From Ecdyonurus torrentis (taxonomy: Eukaryota; Arthropoda; Insecta; Ephemeroptera; Heptageniidae), in contig OX439131.1 of the NCBI GenBank assembly GCA_949318235.1, positions 10,188,231-10,252,230 of the forward strand: a stretch of 64,000 bases of DNA, read 5' to 3'. The notes under the pieces were generated by a model that made no database searches, had not been told where the DNA came from, and worked only from the letters and a program-made list of their open reading frames with translations. This document shows positions 1 through 11,989 of the stretch, one piece after another (the first letter of the stretch is position 1; every line of letters starts with the position of its first letter). The translations under genes were made by a program, and so were the position numbers.

Positions 1-655
1 AGTTAGCATTGTAGTATTATTGTTATTGTCGCTCTGTGCCGTAACCTTTCTCTTTTTTTTTTAGCATTAAAAAAGAAAGAGAGGGAGAGAGAAAAGAAAC
101 TAAGTTTTTTTTCTTTCTCTCTCTTTTTTAAGAGTCGCGTAGGGAAAAATATTGAATAAGTTATGGTTATATCTATGCTGAAAAAGCATATAATCAAAAA
201 AGAATATCAGCTAGTATATATATAATAACACTATCAAAAGAAATAGTACTAAAAGAAAACTTCAATTATATTTTATTGTTGCGCTTTATGAATATAACAT
301 ATTATATTATAATATAGTGATATAAAGAAGAAAATAAGTATATGTTATGAATGAATAACCTGCTTTTGTGTGTATGTGATTTTTTTAATAGTCGAGCAAG
401 TAAGCAATGATAAGAAATCACACACAACTCTAAAGGTCAAATATGTGGTAGATAGGTGGTACAATGATTTATGATTATGATTATTATTTTTATATTATTT
501 CTTATATATTTTTTTTATTTTTTTTAATACCATATTATGCTATGCAATGATTTCTTGTTGTGCGCGGACAGTTTTATCTCTGGATTTCAATCGAGATTGC
601 TGGGAGGTAGATAGCAAGAATCGAGCCTCGTTAAGAAACTTTTTTCCTCTCCTTC

Positions 656-728
<73 letters not shown>

Positions 729-752
729 GTAAAAAACTTCAACTCTGAAAAA

Positions 753-786
<34 letters not shown>

Positions 787-1757
787 AACACGTTAAAATT
801 GAAAACCATAGTTGTGGTAGTTCACTATATAAGGCGTAGCTTTTATTTTACAAGCAACTGCTTTATCGTAAACTTAATGATTTCTTCTTTCCTACTTTTA
901 TTTGTAACACAATATACTCGTAGTGCTAATTTATAGCCAACATATTCTCTGGATTTATTTACTCTGTATTCAAAATACAGATCAATTGAGGTAAGTAATG
1001 GAGGGGAAAAAAAAAGAAGACAAAAAAAAAAAGCTAATTCAGCAAAGCTGCATGCTATACTCAAAAACTGATTATTCGCACAGTTTTCTGCAAAACAAAT
1101 GCATCATCAATCTTCGTTTCTGATGTCACTTCCGCTTCCGCTCTAACTTTTACTCCTTTTTTTCTGATTTTTTTGTTGACTTCAAATTATAATAAATTTT
1201 AGGAGATTCGAATAGCACAAAACAATTGATGATAAATTCTACAAAATTTTGTTTGTAGCTGAACAGTAGAGGTTTCTTTTTTTTTTTTCTTTTTTTTACT
1301 TGCAGCTACATAAACAAGAACAACAAATGGAAATACGACTTCAAATAGTGGCATATTAAATGTTGTACCTTAAAAAGGTTAAATTTTTCTCTTAATTTTT
1401 ATATTTCAGTGTTGAAAATTATTGACAAATTAAAACTAATAGTAATAAGTACGAAAGAAAATTGTATATGTGTGACGTTAGTATAGTACAAGTTAGGATT
1501 TTTTTTAAACAGATTAAAATCAATTAGATTTACGAGTAAAATGTTTTATATGCGTTTGTCTTAGCTGAGAGATCAAATAAGCAGTATTATTTGACCTGTA
1601 TTTATATAATTGATTAAAATTATAAAAATATTAATCCGAATTACGTACAATTTAGATAATTTGAAAACCATATGTATATATCGCGTATTTTTAAAAATAT
1701 GAACAAAAACTCACATCATATTTTCGTAAAGAGGTACTATTCTAAAATAAAATACAA
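1..1757. other. Intergenic, microsatellite-rich, no gene seen
   Basis: No credible exon is visible on either strand. The stretch is AT-rich. It holds a purine/pyrimidine low-complexity block near 47-130, a long (TC)n run at about 656-726, a poly-T run at 757-784 and further poly-T/poly-A tracts near 1005-1030 and 1275-1300. The short open frames here are products of these simple repeats. Confidence 0.7.
656..726. repeat. (TC)n microsatellite
   Basis: About 35 uninterrupted TC units, followed 30 bases later by a run of about 28 T. The length is likely polymorphic and prone to assembly error. Confidence 0.95.
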
Positions 1758-1984
1758 TTTATTTTTAATCTGCATAGTGTTTATTAGAAGTGGAAAGTTA
1801 TTTGCGTCAAGGGAAGCAATTCTATAAGATGATAGCATTTCTGTGTCAATAGTTACTTCGACAGATTCTTGGGAGTAAGATATTGACTGCAAATTTTAGT
1901 CATAAGAACGAAAATAAAAATTTGCGCAACAATATTTGAGATAGAATCTCCTCCCTGAAAAAAGTACCGTTAATACGTGAGCCT

Positions 1985-4900
1985 CTAGAGAGTGTTAATG
2001 CCAGTAACGTGTCGAATCCAGTCTCGGTAAGGTGGAGTCTCGATGAACCCTGATGGATAATTAACGCAGCTCTCCGCAGCTCCAAATGACACTGACCCAA
2101 CTAGGTACGCAACGTTGTTGATTATTTGAACTGCCGGGCCACCTGAATCCCCCTGTAAATAATACATTTCGTAAGTTTATAAGACTTAAAGGTGTTTCTT
2201 TATAAGAGTTTTTTTAGAGTTTCGTATATCTGTAATGAAATCTTATACTTTTTTTTTTATTTTTTTATTTTTTTTGGCTATTGACAAGTCAATGCGGAAA
2301 CAACTACCTATTACAGTATACTAATTTTAGGGACCGCCGTGATCAAAATAATATATTAATAAACTATGCGCCTACATTAAGTTGAATTATTATTAATATT
2401 ATTATCGTCAGATAAGTAGAAATTAATTTAATTAAATATAAAAAGTCTTAATTCAAAATTTGGCATGGTAACCCCGTTTTTATTTTTATTATTATATATA
2501 TATTTTTTTTTGCATATTTAGAGCACTCCTTCAAAGTATTATTATATTAAAATGAAACAAAAAATGTCACATTTTTACAACTTTACAGATTTGAGTCACA
2601 TCTGGTTACATTCTACCTCATTTTCAGCCTACAAACCAATTATATTCTTTAGTAAAATCATAAATACTTTTTTGTTTATTTATTACTATTTTCTTATTTT
2701 TTCGTATATAATTATTATTTTTGGCTTTTAGAAGGAAATTAAATAAGATTTCCATTATATATGTAGTAAACTAGAAAATTATAAATTAAAAGTGCACATT
2801 CTTGTCTGAGAGAAAATGTGCACTACTGATCACTGAACTTACATTGCAAGTGGATCGTGTACTGTTGCCCCAAGTACACACTATGGTGGGTACGATTGTT
2901 TCGGCGCCGTAAATCCTGAGACACACTTGATCCGTAATCTCAGTCAAAAACACAACGTTCAAGGCATTGGCTATAGAAGTAGCTAAAATTTTTAAATATA
3001 TAGATTTTATACAAATTGCAGTTTTGGTTCATAAAGACAAGAAAACATAATTAAAATCCATTATTTTGGAACGTATGGAATAAATTGACATGTATATTGT
3101 ATGTATGTGTGTGTGGCTTTATATATATATTCAAAATACAAATAAGTAACAACATCACATTATTCCATAGCCAAGAAAACTTTAGTTTGCATTATTGACC
3201 ACAGATATCCGCACTATTTTGAATGTTGATTATATGAGCGATTATTTAGAAATATGATAAAAAAAATTATTAGTGCAGGTCATAAAAGTATATTTCTATA
3301 CGAAAAAAAAAGTAGATTGCAGCAAAAACGAAAGGTTATGTTATAATATAATAAACCCAAAACTAACATAACCTGAAGACTGGATTGTGACTGAATTATG
3401 AACCAACATTTTTAATTGCTGAGAAAATTAAGTAATGCAACAGACTGTCTTCAGCCTAAATTGGTCTTCCTAATTCTTTTTAATGATATTTTTAGGGTTT
3501 ACTTACCGTTGTCTGAGGTTTTCCCCCAGCCACTTACACGCAGAGTTCGCATTGTTGCATTGTTACATGTTCGAGAAAAAGGCAAAATTGGAACTACCTT
3601 GATGAAAGCTGAAATTTTTTAGATTAGTATTTAATTCTATTTCTAATCAATTTCTATGAATCGCATACTGCGTCTACTTCATTTTAGATTTGTATATAGG
3701 AAAATCTCAGAAAAAGAGTAGAAAGAAAACATATTCACGTGTGGACTCAAACTTTTGACTCAAAAAAATTAACAAAGTGGGGAGTTTTCCTCAATTTATA
3801 CAGTTATTTATTTTTAAATTTACTAATCAAGTACATTACATTGAGATTATGAACAAGTGACTCCACCTGCAAGATGTTACATTGGGCAACCTGTATTACG
3901 CGACTGAGTTTTATGCAATCTTCCAGGTGACACGTACAATTAAATTTAACTTCATGGGAATTATAGAAACTTTTGTTCTTTCATAGGACTTACTCGTAGC
4001 AGGAGCATTCACTGGTAACTGGATAAGAGCAATGTCATCATGCACAGATCCATCGGTATACGCTGGGTGCATAAAGAAACTTGTTGAGTTTAGTGCCGTC
4101 CCACTAGTAAGAGGAGTCAATGATCCGAGTCGAACTGTGACCAAAGCAGCTCTAAAAATAAAACAAATCATTTTTATATAATATTTTTTTAATGCTGTCA
4201 CTGAAACGTTAGCAATTCAGTATAATTATTTACAAAAGCTAAAAAAACTTATTGTATTTATTTTTATTACTTGTAATAATGAAGGGTGGGGAGAAGAATA
4301 GTAAATGTTTAAACTATTTATCAATTTAAATATTTTAATATATAAAATGTTTTAGATAAGTCTTGCAAATAACATTATTAATAAAATATTATTTTTGTAC
4401 CCATCTACACAATGTGCAGCCGTCAAAACCCATTTTAGGTGAATAAGAGATCCACCGCAGAACCAAGTGTCACCAGCAGTTAGCTGAAAGAAAATGTGAT
4501 TTTAATTTGGCATTAAAATATTTTTGTCACCTTTTAATAATTTTTTTGTAATTAAAAAAGAAAAACAATGGTTAACTTCTGGTGTGATTGTGTAAACGAT
4601 GAGGAAGACTACAAAAAAAACGAGGTAACAATTTTATTGCATATTATTCTAAAAGAGGACATTGTTCTGAATCGACAGATATGCAAGCTTATAATTTCTG
4701 AGTTCATTAAGTATTTAAATGAATATTTGAAAGTCGCGAAATGACATCACAGGCTGCAACTTAGGCATGTGGGCATATAAAAAAGTTACAGCCTGTGACG
4801 CCATTTCATGACTTTCAAAAATTAATTAAAAATACTTAATGAACTAAAAAATTAGAAATTCATATATCTATCAATGCAGGACAATGTCCTCTTTTAGAAT

Positions 4901-6230
4901 ATGAAATAAATTTAACCCTTAAAATTTTTTAGACTTTCTCATTGGCAGGAATTTTATGACATTGAACCTAACAAGTTTTTAAATATATGAATACATAAGG
5001 TTGCATAAACTATGAATGGAAACGAGGGATGTATTTTGTATATTTGTACATGCTTTATATATACAGTACAGCACATGTGTTGTGTTATTACACGATAAGA
5101 TCTATACTATACTCTGCAGTATAATTATAATCTTTATGATCAGTAAATTTATTTTTTATCAATAGAAAGTATATTCAAATGTTTCAATAATTAATTTGTG
5201 TTATCGCAAGCTTATACGCACAAAATTTATGATTTTTTATATGTAAAAATTATATGGTTATGTTCCTTTCAACCTTTATTTAATTATTTTTTTAATATTT
5301 AGGGAAACATAATATAAAAATAATGATAAATGTGCATCCAGATTTAAATCAAGCGCTAAAGTTTGGTTCCAGACCCCGTGGTTGAATCCAGGAGTGGACC
5401 TAGATGTGGGGATGGGATTTGGACTTGTAAGTCACTTGTTAGCTTAGCTCGCGATTAGGGTCGCAAGGTGGCCGAGGCTTAGGTATGGCGGACCAAGAGC
5501 CAACCTACCGATTCCACCTTCACATGCCTTAATTTTTGTGGGTAAATGTCTATAAAGCACGCAGAATATTATATCCCACCGCGCCCAGGAAGGATTTCCC
5601 CTCAGAGAAGGCAGCAAAACTTTTGTCTCAAATGACATTAAATTAGCCCTCAAGCTAAATCCCCACAAATCTGGGAGGTGACAGAGTGCATGCATCTTGG
5701 CCACTGGGTTGGCCCCGTGCACACACATCAATGAGTTTAGTGTTAAAAAATATAGATATAAAGTTTGAGGTTGTAGTAATGTGTGGAGAGTACTTTTTAC
5801 CCCATAGACTAAGAGAGATGCTTGATATGGTACGGTCCCCAGCGTCGTTGCATTTCCACCTATAATGTGACTAGCAATTGAATTGACAGAAGGTTTGGAT
5901 CCATTTGTAAATTTCATCATTGGTTGTTTCCAGTAGACATTTTTTCTTACACAACACACCTGAAATACAGATAGAACAACAAATTAAATTGTAATTGTAA
6001 AATTAAATAAGACTGCATACCTATAATAATATAGCTAGCTGGATTCATAAAATTATTTAAATGTTGAAAACAACTATAATTTTAATTACCTAATATTTAG
6101 TCACAAAATTTCCAATAAATATTACATTATATTTAAATAAATAAAATTAATTTATGAAAGCAGAAATTCAATAAATAATATTTACCATTGTCAAAAACAA
6201 CAGATTAAAAATGATACTGAATTTTAACAT
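1985..6230 (-). CDS. Brachyurin-like chymotrypsin (S1A serine protease)
   Basis: Secreted endopeptidase of the trypsin/chymotrypsin fold, assembled by hand from seven exons: 6230-6186, 5959-5801, 4483-4401, 4151-3994, 3608-3507, 2982-2843 and 2152-1985. Splice phases close at every junction and give 284 aa. Exon 1 encodes a hydrophobic signal peptide starting [12 protein letters not shown] propeptide of about 31 aa precedes IIGG (residues 47-50). The catalytic triad is His92 (LTAAHC), Asp135 (HDDIAL) and Ser232 (CNGDSGGP). The residue at the S189 position is Ser226 with Thr227 next to it, which predicts a chymotrypsin-type rather than trypsin-type pocket. The end (SFGAAESC, then DWIRHVTGI) resembles crustacean brachyurins (collagenolytic chymotrypsins). 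The residue before IIGG is His, not Arg/Lys, so classical tryptic activation is not evident. A TATA box lies at 6293-6300. AATAAA on this strand lies at 1780-1785. Introns 3 and 2 carry repeats at 4646-4900 and about 5345-5745. Confidence 0.93.
4646..4900. mobile_element. Inverted-repeat MITE, family B, copy 1
   Basis: The ends are inverted copies of ATTCTAAAAGAGGACATTGT. The inner arms also pair (AAGTCGCGAAATGACATCACAGGC against GCCTGTGACGCCATTTCATGACTTT, with mismatches). About 255 bp, no coding potential, inside intron 3 of the protease gene. A second copy at 34743-35427 is interrupted by another element. Confidence 0.8.
5345..5745. repeat. GC-rich interspersed insertion, SINE-like, unidentified
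   Basis: About 400 bp whose GC content is far above the surrounding intron. It interrupts intron 2 of the protease gene just downstream of the exon at 5959-5801. On the plus strand it contains GTGGTTGAATCC, which resembles a tRNA-type B box, so a tRNA-derived SINE is possible. I could not identify an A box or a tail with confidence. No conserved protein is readable. Confidence 0.35.
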
Positions 6231-6292
6231 TGTAGAATATTTCAGTTCAGTGTCTTATTTTGAAATGTGATTATCTGAACCCACAGAGGTAC

Positions 6293-6300
6293 ATTTTATA
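6293..6300 (-). promoter_or_regulatory. TATA box of the chymotrypsin-like gene
   Basis: TATAAAAT on the minus strand, 63-70 bases upstream of the ATG at 6230. A start site about 28 bases downstream would fall near 6265-6270, leaving a 5'UTR of about 35 bases. Confidence 0.7.
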
Positions 6301-6308
6301 GTCTGCAA

Positions 6309-7126
6309 TGACGTACGATTTTTTATTTATTTAATTTTTTTTTTTTTAATTTCATAATACTCTGCGAACAAGTTTTTTTTTTTTTTTTTTTTTTACGTTT
6401 CAAGCAGGATGCTATTCTATTATAAATGTTTTTTTAAAGTGATCTTTTTTTTCTTTTTTAACCTCTAACAATTCAAAGTATTATTTTATGAAAATATACA
6501 CGGAAATACAGATATCATATAATAAAACTGTTATAGTATAGTAAATAAAAGCGAGAGATCGGGGAAATTTATTTATAATTACTTTTTTTTATACTTTAAA
6601 AGAAACATGTATAATAATACTTTAATAACTATTTGTTTCCTGTAAAATATCCTATTTCTATAAACATAAAACATATTTAAATACATGCAAGTAAAAATAC
6701 AACGTGTTTTATTGAACTCATTTCAACACTGGGAATATTGACACAATAGACCTTTAAAAAAAATATTACTCTAGTTACTGTACATGTACAATTAAATTTT
6801 TATAAAATAATATTTGTATGAAATAAAAATTCAAGGCTTGACTTTATGATGTAATAATTTTTTATATTAAAAGTAATAACATCTTTTATTATTTATTTTA
6901 TATTATTATTATTTATTTTTTTGCGTTTATACGTTTATATTTTAAATGTTGCAGTTTCCGTCATAAAATTTGCGTTTGTATTATTATAAGTTTAAGTTAC
7001 ATATAATAATATAACAGTATATTATGTCCCTTATATACGTACGCTCTAAATCAAATGTATAAATTGATTAAGAAAAGCAAGTGAGCTATAAAACTTCATT
7101 TTTGGTAAAAATTATATGCTTTTTAA
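6309..7126. other. AT-rich intergenic, nothing recognised
   Basis: Upstream flank of the protease gene. Only poly-T tracts (about 6340-6394) and ATT-rich sequence are visible. Confidence 0.6.
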
Positions 7127-7128
7127 TA

Positions 7129-7441
7129 GGGTGTTTTCATTTATGTTAAAGTCGACGTCATGAGTACTACAGTACTAAATAACATATTGGCCGGTATAGG
7201 AGAATTGCACATTTAGGGAGTTTAAAAATACTTCGCAATTTTTTCGAAAGCATTGATGCTGTTAACAGGTTAATCTTTAGTACCTCAAGTATGCAAAAAA
7301 AAATAATAATAATGACCAAAAAGTAGCTAATTTTCCAAAGAAAACAGCAAAAAAACACGTTTGTCCTATGCTGAGATATGTTATTCATTGCTCAAGAAGA
7401 GCATCGAAAAGCACTCAGAAGGACGTCATGCGTACACACCC
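7129..7441 (+). mobile_element. MITE family D, copy 1
   Basis: 313 bp element starting GGGTGTTTTCATTTATG and ending TACACACCC, flanked on both sides by TA (7127-7128, 7442-7443), which suggests a TA target as in Tc1/mariner derivatives. Two further copies lie at 25939-26243 (same orientation) and 32365-32667 (reverse). Internal landmarks shared by the copies include GCATTGATGCTGT. No coding capacity. Confidence 0.8.
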
Positions 7442-7443
7442 TA

Positions 7444-7523
7444 TACCTATATACATTCTGAATTCGATTATTTTTCAGTCTACTTCCGGTTCTATCTGTG
7501 GGGGGGTGGGGGTGAAGAAATTA

Positions 7524-7617
<94 letters not shown>

Positions 7618-8286
7618 GATAGTGAACATATATTAGGAAAGGAAAAAAATGTATGCCCTAAAATTCAATGAGAAAAAAACAAAAGGGATTACTTGTAAAT
7701 TGTATTTATTATTAGCACCTTGATAATTCATTCCGTGACATAACAGAGTATAGTGTGAATTATTATGCATTTTAAATGTATATTATAGAGATACAGCATA
7801 ATATTATAAACTTATATAGATGATGGAGTAGTACTACAAAATATCATGCAGGCACAAATGTTAAATCGTAATATATTTATTTATTTAGTATTTTGATATA
7901 CGACGTATGACGTGTGTACGATTTATTTGTGGTATTTGTCTTATATTTTATTATTATTATAAAATATTCTCCACATTGCTATAGATTTTTAAATATAATA
8001 TCATAATGACCTGGTAATATTAAAAGCTGAAAGAAAGTCCATAAACTTAATATTGCATAGCGTAACAATAATTAAAATACTTTCATAAATATCATACAGA
8101 CAATGATCATATCAACTAACGGGTGTCACCGGCCAAAATATTAATAATAAATGGTCAGTTAAGTTTTTTGGCGTTGGTGCGGTATTTATTATTATTGTTA
8201 TTTATTTTTTACTTGAAGATCGGGCTATAAAGGATATATTATAATGGTTTTGCAATGCCAATGCTAAAAAAAGGAAGAAAGCGAAT

Positions 8287-8317
<31 letters not shown>

Positions 8318-8336
8318 AGTTTAAGATATTTTTGGA
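7444..8336. other. Intergenic with a long (TA)n tract
   Basis: A (TA)n microsatellite of about 85-90 bp at 7525-7612 follows a G-rich patch. The rest is AT-rich with no exon signal, ending in a poly-T run at 8290-8317. Confidence 0.65.
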
Positions 8337-8340
8337 GAGA

Positions 8341-8697
8341 GCTTTAAAAATTTTTGAGGCGTTATTTTTTCTTAGGACGATTGGAGCATGCGAAGTATTT
8401 TTAATTAATTTTTTGAAAATCGGCCTAGAAAGCCTGTGACGTCATCCGTCCACTTTTTTCTCGGCAAATACTAATCGTTCGAGGTTCAGTAACCAGTTTA
8501 ATGAAATCAGCTCGTCCTCGCAGGATTTCAAAAAACTGGCTCGAACCTTCTATGGTCAATACTTTCCAAAATAAATGCCCGATTGATGACGCCACAGGCT
8601 TTTTAGGTCGATTTTCAAAAATTAATTAAAAATACTTCCCATATGCTCCAATCGTTCTAAGAAAAAATAACGCCTCAAAAATTTTTAATGCTCTTTT
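8341..8697. mobile_element. Inverted-repeat MITE, family C
   Basis: Two arms of about 110-140 bp pair with few mismatches: 8341-8476 against 8585-8697, outer sequence AAATTTTTGAGGCGTTATTT and inner sequence around GCCTGTGACGTCAT. Weaker pairing extends out to about 8250 and 8770. The inner arm shares AATTAATTAAAAATACTT and the GTGACGTCAT core with family B, so the two families are related or share a module. Confidence 0.8.
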
Positions 8698-8770
8698 CAA
8701 GAATGTCATAAAAAGTTGGGGTTAAAAAAAAATCACCTTCCTGCCCTTTTTCCATGCTCTGACTGTTATG

Positions 8771-10409
8771 GCAAACGCATTATACTCCGGTAACATCCTT
8801 AACCCCGCGGCTTCCTCAACTCTCTCAATTATTCATAAAATCACTTCAATATGAAAGATGACATCATTGACATCTTCAGTAACTACAACTACTAAAAATG
8901 ATGAAATATTCATGAACATATATGGATATATGATACTATATAGACAAGCAAAGGAATTTCATGTTTTCTCAATCCAATAAATCAAGTCAAAAGTATTTAT
9001 TTGTTAATGGCAATAATAAATTATATAATAAACTCAAGCAAAGATGATAAAGAATTAAATTTTAAAATATTTAAAAACCAAATATTCAATATAAACTAAA
9101 AAAAAGTGATCTTTAAAAAAATAAGTTTTTTATACCTAAATATCCTAAATTATAAGCTATCATGTGAGTGAAAGTGAAAAATCATAATAAACAAATATAA
9201 AAAAAGTGTTAATATAATAGCATTAAATTACTGATGAATTAACAAAACATACAAACAAGCAAACAATTTAATCCGTGAAGGATCATCGCCTACTTTCAAA
9301 TTTGTCCGTGCAATTTGTAGTATGTGTTTTTCTCCGTTTTTGGACCGTGGCGCTAGCTCCTTGCCCTTTCCGCCCTTTCCTTCACGACCACCAGCTGCGA
9401 AACGTAAACACACTACAAACACAATTCAGCTCTCAGCTACGTTTTCGTCATCATAAAAGTTTTCTTTTCTTTAACATTGTGATTGCGTTATATGTTTTAT
9501 CATGTAAGTTTTATGTAACTTTATTTTTTCCATTATCATATTTTGCAGAAGTTATTGCATGGTAAATTATTAAAATGAAATGGGAATTTTCCCGACGCGC
9601 GTGTGTGCTCGCTGTGTTGTATGGTGTTGTACTGTACAACATACACACGATTTGTATTATATAATTTTTTGATGTTATATTTTACCATTCTAAAACTTGC
9701 TCTAAATTTTCAATGTTATGCTTATGAGAAATACAAGCGCTTAATTTAAATGGTAAAATTATCACAATCTTCCTATCTATGCATATGTATAATATGTATG
9801 TATGTATGGTATGTACATACGTATGTGTATTATACTGTACATATTTAAATCCATAAACTGTCATATTATGCTTTGTATTAATTGAATTTAAATAAATGCT
9901 GTGCATGTTGCAAGTAAATGCATTACATTACATGCTTCCTGACAGGTTTGTGTGACCCAATTTGTGAGCTGTTTAGGTACATATATCTGGTTTGTCTCTC
10001 GATATCTCATTGTTGACTTTATTTCAGATTGGCTGTACATACATACTAGGTATCTCAAGAAGGAAGAGACAATCAGAACAGCTCTTGCCATCATTACATA
10101 CAGCAGTGTTGCCGTCCACATCAATAATAAATCACCCCTCTTAAAATCCACATTGTAACGTACAGCATACAGGTATGTATGTAGAACCATGAAATTGTGA
10201 ATGTCAATAGGCTTGTTTGTAAACTTTTTACCTTGCCCCCCCCCCCCTAAATGCGCAATCCTAATTAAAAAGCATTAGATTGTTGTGTTCTTTTTTCTGT
10301 AGCACGAGAAACTAAGTTGACAAACAAACTTCATACAATAAATCATAAAAAATAATAATAATAAATATAAATGCTACAATGCTGAAAACTTGAGGTTAAG
10401 ATTTAGATA
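8771..10409. other. Intergenic, possible CpG-bearing 5' exon near 9425-9503
   Basis: Mostly AT-rich. The segment 9330-9440 is unusually CpG/GC-rich. It is followed by an initiator-like TTCAG near 9425 and a good splice donor (CAT|GTAAGT, about 9503). This could be a noncoding first exon of the zinc-finger gene, whose coding exon opens at an acceptor at 11948-11949. That link is a guess. A second CG-rich patch with a small hairpin lies at 9590-9650. Confidence 0.3.
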
Positions 10410-10412
10410 TTA

Positions 10413-10974
10413 AGGCTGGTTTACGCAAACGTACGTCGACGTATTTTTAAATTTCACATTTTCACGTTTTACGTCAAAATTAGGTCTGGTTCACGCATCC
10501 TTGTTAAACGCGCGTTTGAGGCCTATTTCGTATTTTCTCGATTCGTATCGGCCCGTTTCGTAATCAACAGCTGTTAACCATGAGGCAAGGAAAAATTCCA
10601 ACAATAATAATTAATAATTAAAATTTAATAGACCATTTATAATAATTAAAATTAAAAAAATTATACTTAATTATATTTTAATTTTAATCCTCCTCGTTAT
10701 AAGAAATGTGATCCAGTTCATATTTGGCGCCTCTACACCGGAGTAAATGCGCATGCGTATAAGTGCGTGGGAGGAGGAAATGCGAGAAATTCACGTTTGC
10801 TTGACGCAAGAGTTGAGAGTTGGTCAACTCTTGCGTTTCACGTTTGAACGTTTGTACGTCTTTACGTTTCGCGTCAAAGCGTGAACCATACCATTTGATA
10901 ACATGCATCCCAACTTATGCGTCAAATGTGAACTTTTCGCGTTTAGCCAAACGTACGTTTGCGTAAACCGGCCT
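10413..10974. mobile_element. PIF/Harbinger-like MITE with TTA duplication
   Basis: The terminal inverted repeats pair over about 25 bp: left AGGCTGGTTTACGCAAACG, right CGTTTGCGTAAACCGGCCT. The flanks are TTA at 10410-10412 and TTA at 10975-10977, the 3-bp TWA duplication typical of PIF/Harbinger. A second, inner inverted pair (GGTTCACGC/GCGTGAACC) sits further in. The 562 bp element is CpG-richer than its surroundings and codes for no transposase, so it is non-autonomous. Confidence 0.85.
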
Positions 10975-11142
10975 TTAGAAATTAAAAGTGGGACAAGTAG
11001 TACACCATTTACTTGGTTCTAACTGTACTAGCAGTCAAAGATTGCTGTAAGGATGAACTCTCAATGTTAAATAATAGTAAATTAAGGGCCCCAGCAGTTT
11101 TTTTTTGCATACATCTGATTGGTTACAGAAGCTTTTTGTACA

Positions 11143-11279
11143 TGATGTACATCTCTGGAACTGGACAAAAGTTCCCAAAGGATTTGTATAGACAACCCAC
11201 ATCCAGACTATGCTATCTTTATGAGAAAACGTAGTGGCCGCCACTGTTCCCCTTAGGTACTTTTGTCCAGAGCTGTACA
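11143..11279. repeat. Short inverted-repeat element
   Basis: GTACATCTCTGGAACTGG...ACAAAAG on the left pairs with CTTTTGTCCAGAGCTGTAC on the right. About 137 bp, AT-rich surroundings, class unknown. A further TGTACAGCTCTGG fragment appears near 11364. Confidence 0.55.
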
Positions 11280-11580
11280 CTCAAGAAAAATCTGACTGTA
11301 GCACTTGTCTCTTAAAATAGGAGGAAACTTTAACACAATTGTTCAGGGTTTCCTTGGGCAAATGTACAGCTCTGGCCGAATGTCTGAAAGCGATATGTGT
11401 AGGAAACCACACTCACTTTTGTTTTTCTTTTCTTTGGTTAAAGGCAAGGGACCCCTAATTTAGTATCATTTAGCATATTATTGCATTCAAAAGAATTATA
11501 GGCTATGACTACATAAATTATGTAGTTTATTGTGTTTATTTTCTTTAAAAAACTGCCCTCAGTATTTTATTTTATTATTA

Positions 11581-11615
<35 letters not shown>

Positions 11616-11989
11616 AAAATGACAAAGCTTAGGCAACACATTTTTAAAACATTTTTGTTACAACTCTAAATTTTCAACTTCTTTTTAACCCCCCCCCCCC
11701 TTTATTTATTTTTTTTTTTTAGCTCTGTCATAAAAACACAATTCCTTAATGGTTCTTGAATGGAATCGTTTGTTTGTTCATTTTACTAAAAGGAACAGGT
11801 TTTATGAACAAGGCTAGAAAATTGAAAACTTTCATCAGAAAAATTGTCATGTCCGCAAATATTGTTATGAATTTGTTTTTCTAGGGTATTAGAGCAGGAT
11901 ATAATTTAAAATGCAAAGTTGCTAATCGAAACCATTATTTTTCTTACAGGCTGTCTTTGAGGAATAAAAAAACTTGAACTTCAAGAACC

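Noticed and set aside
540..809. Open frames across the (TC)n and poly-T tracts
   Set aside because: They translate simple repeats (Arg-Glu or Leu-Ser runs) and have no codon structure outside them.
5444..5800. Open frame continuing past the protease exon into the intron
   Set aside because: The frame past 5801 reads through a GTAAAA donor into the GC-rich repeat. Splicing at 5801 joins cleanly to [12 protein letters not shown].
7361..7636. Open frames rich in Ile-Tyr over (TA)n tracts, also near 16795, 51123 and 52630
   Set aside because: Pure dinucleotide-repeat translation.
9888..10190. Open frames on both strands near 9.9-10.2 kb
   Set aside because: No domain, splice or signal-peptide evidence. 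Length is within chance for this region.
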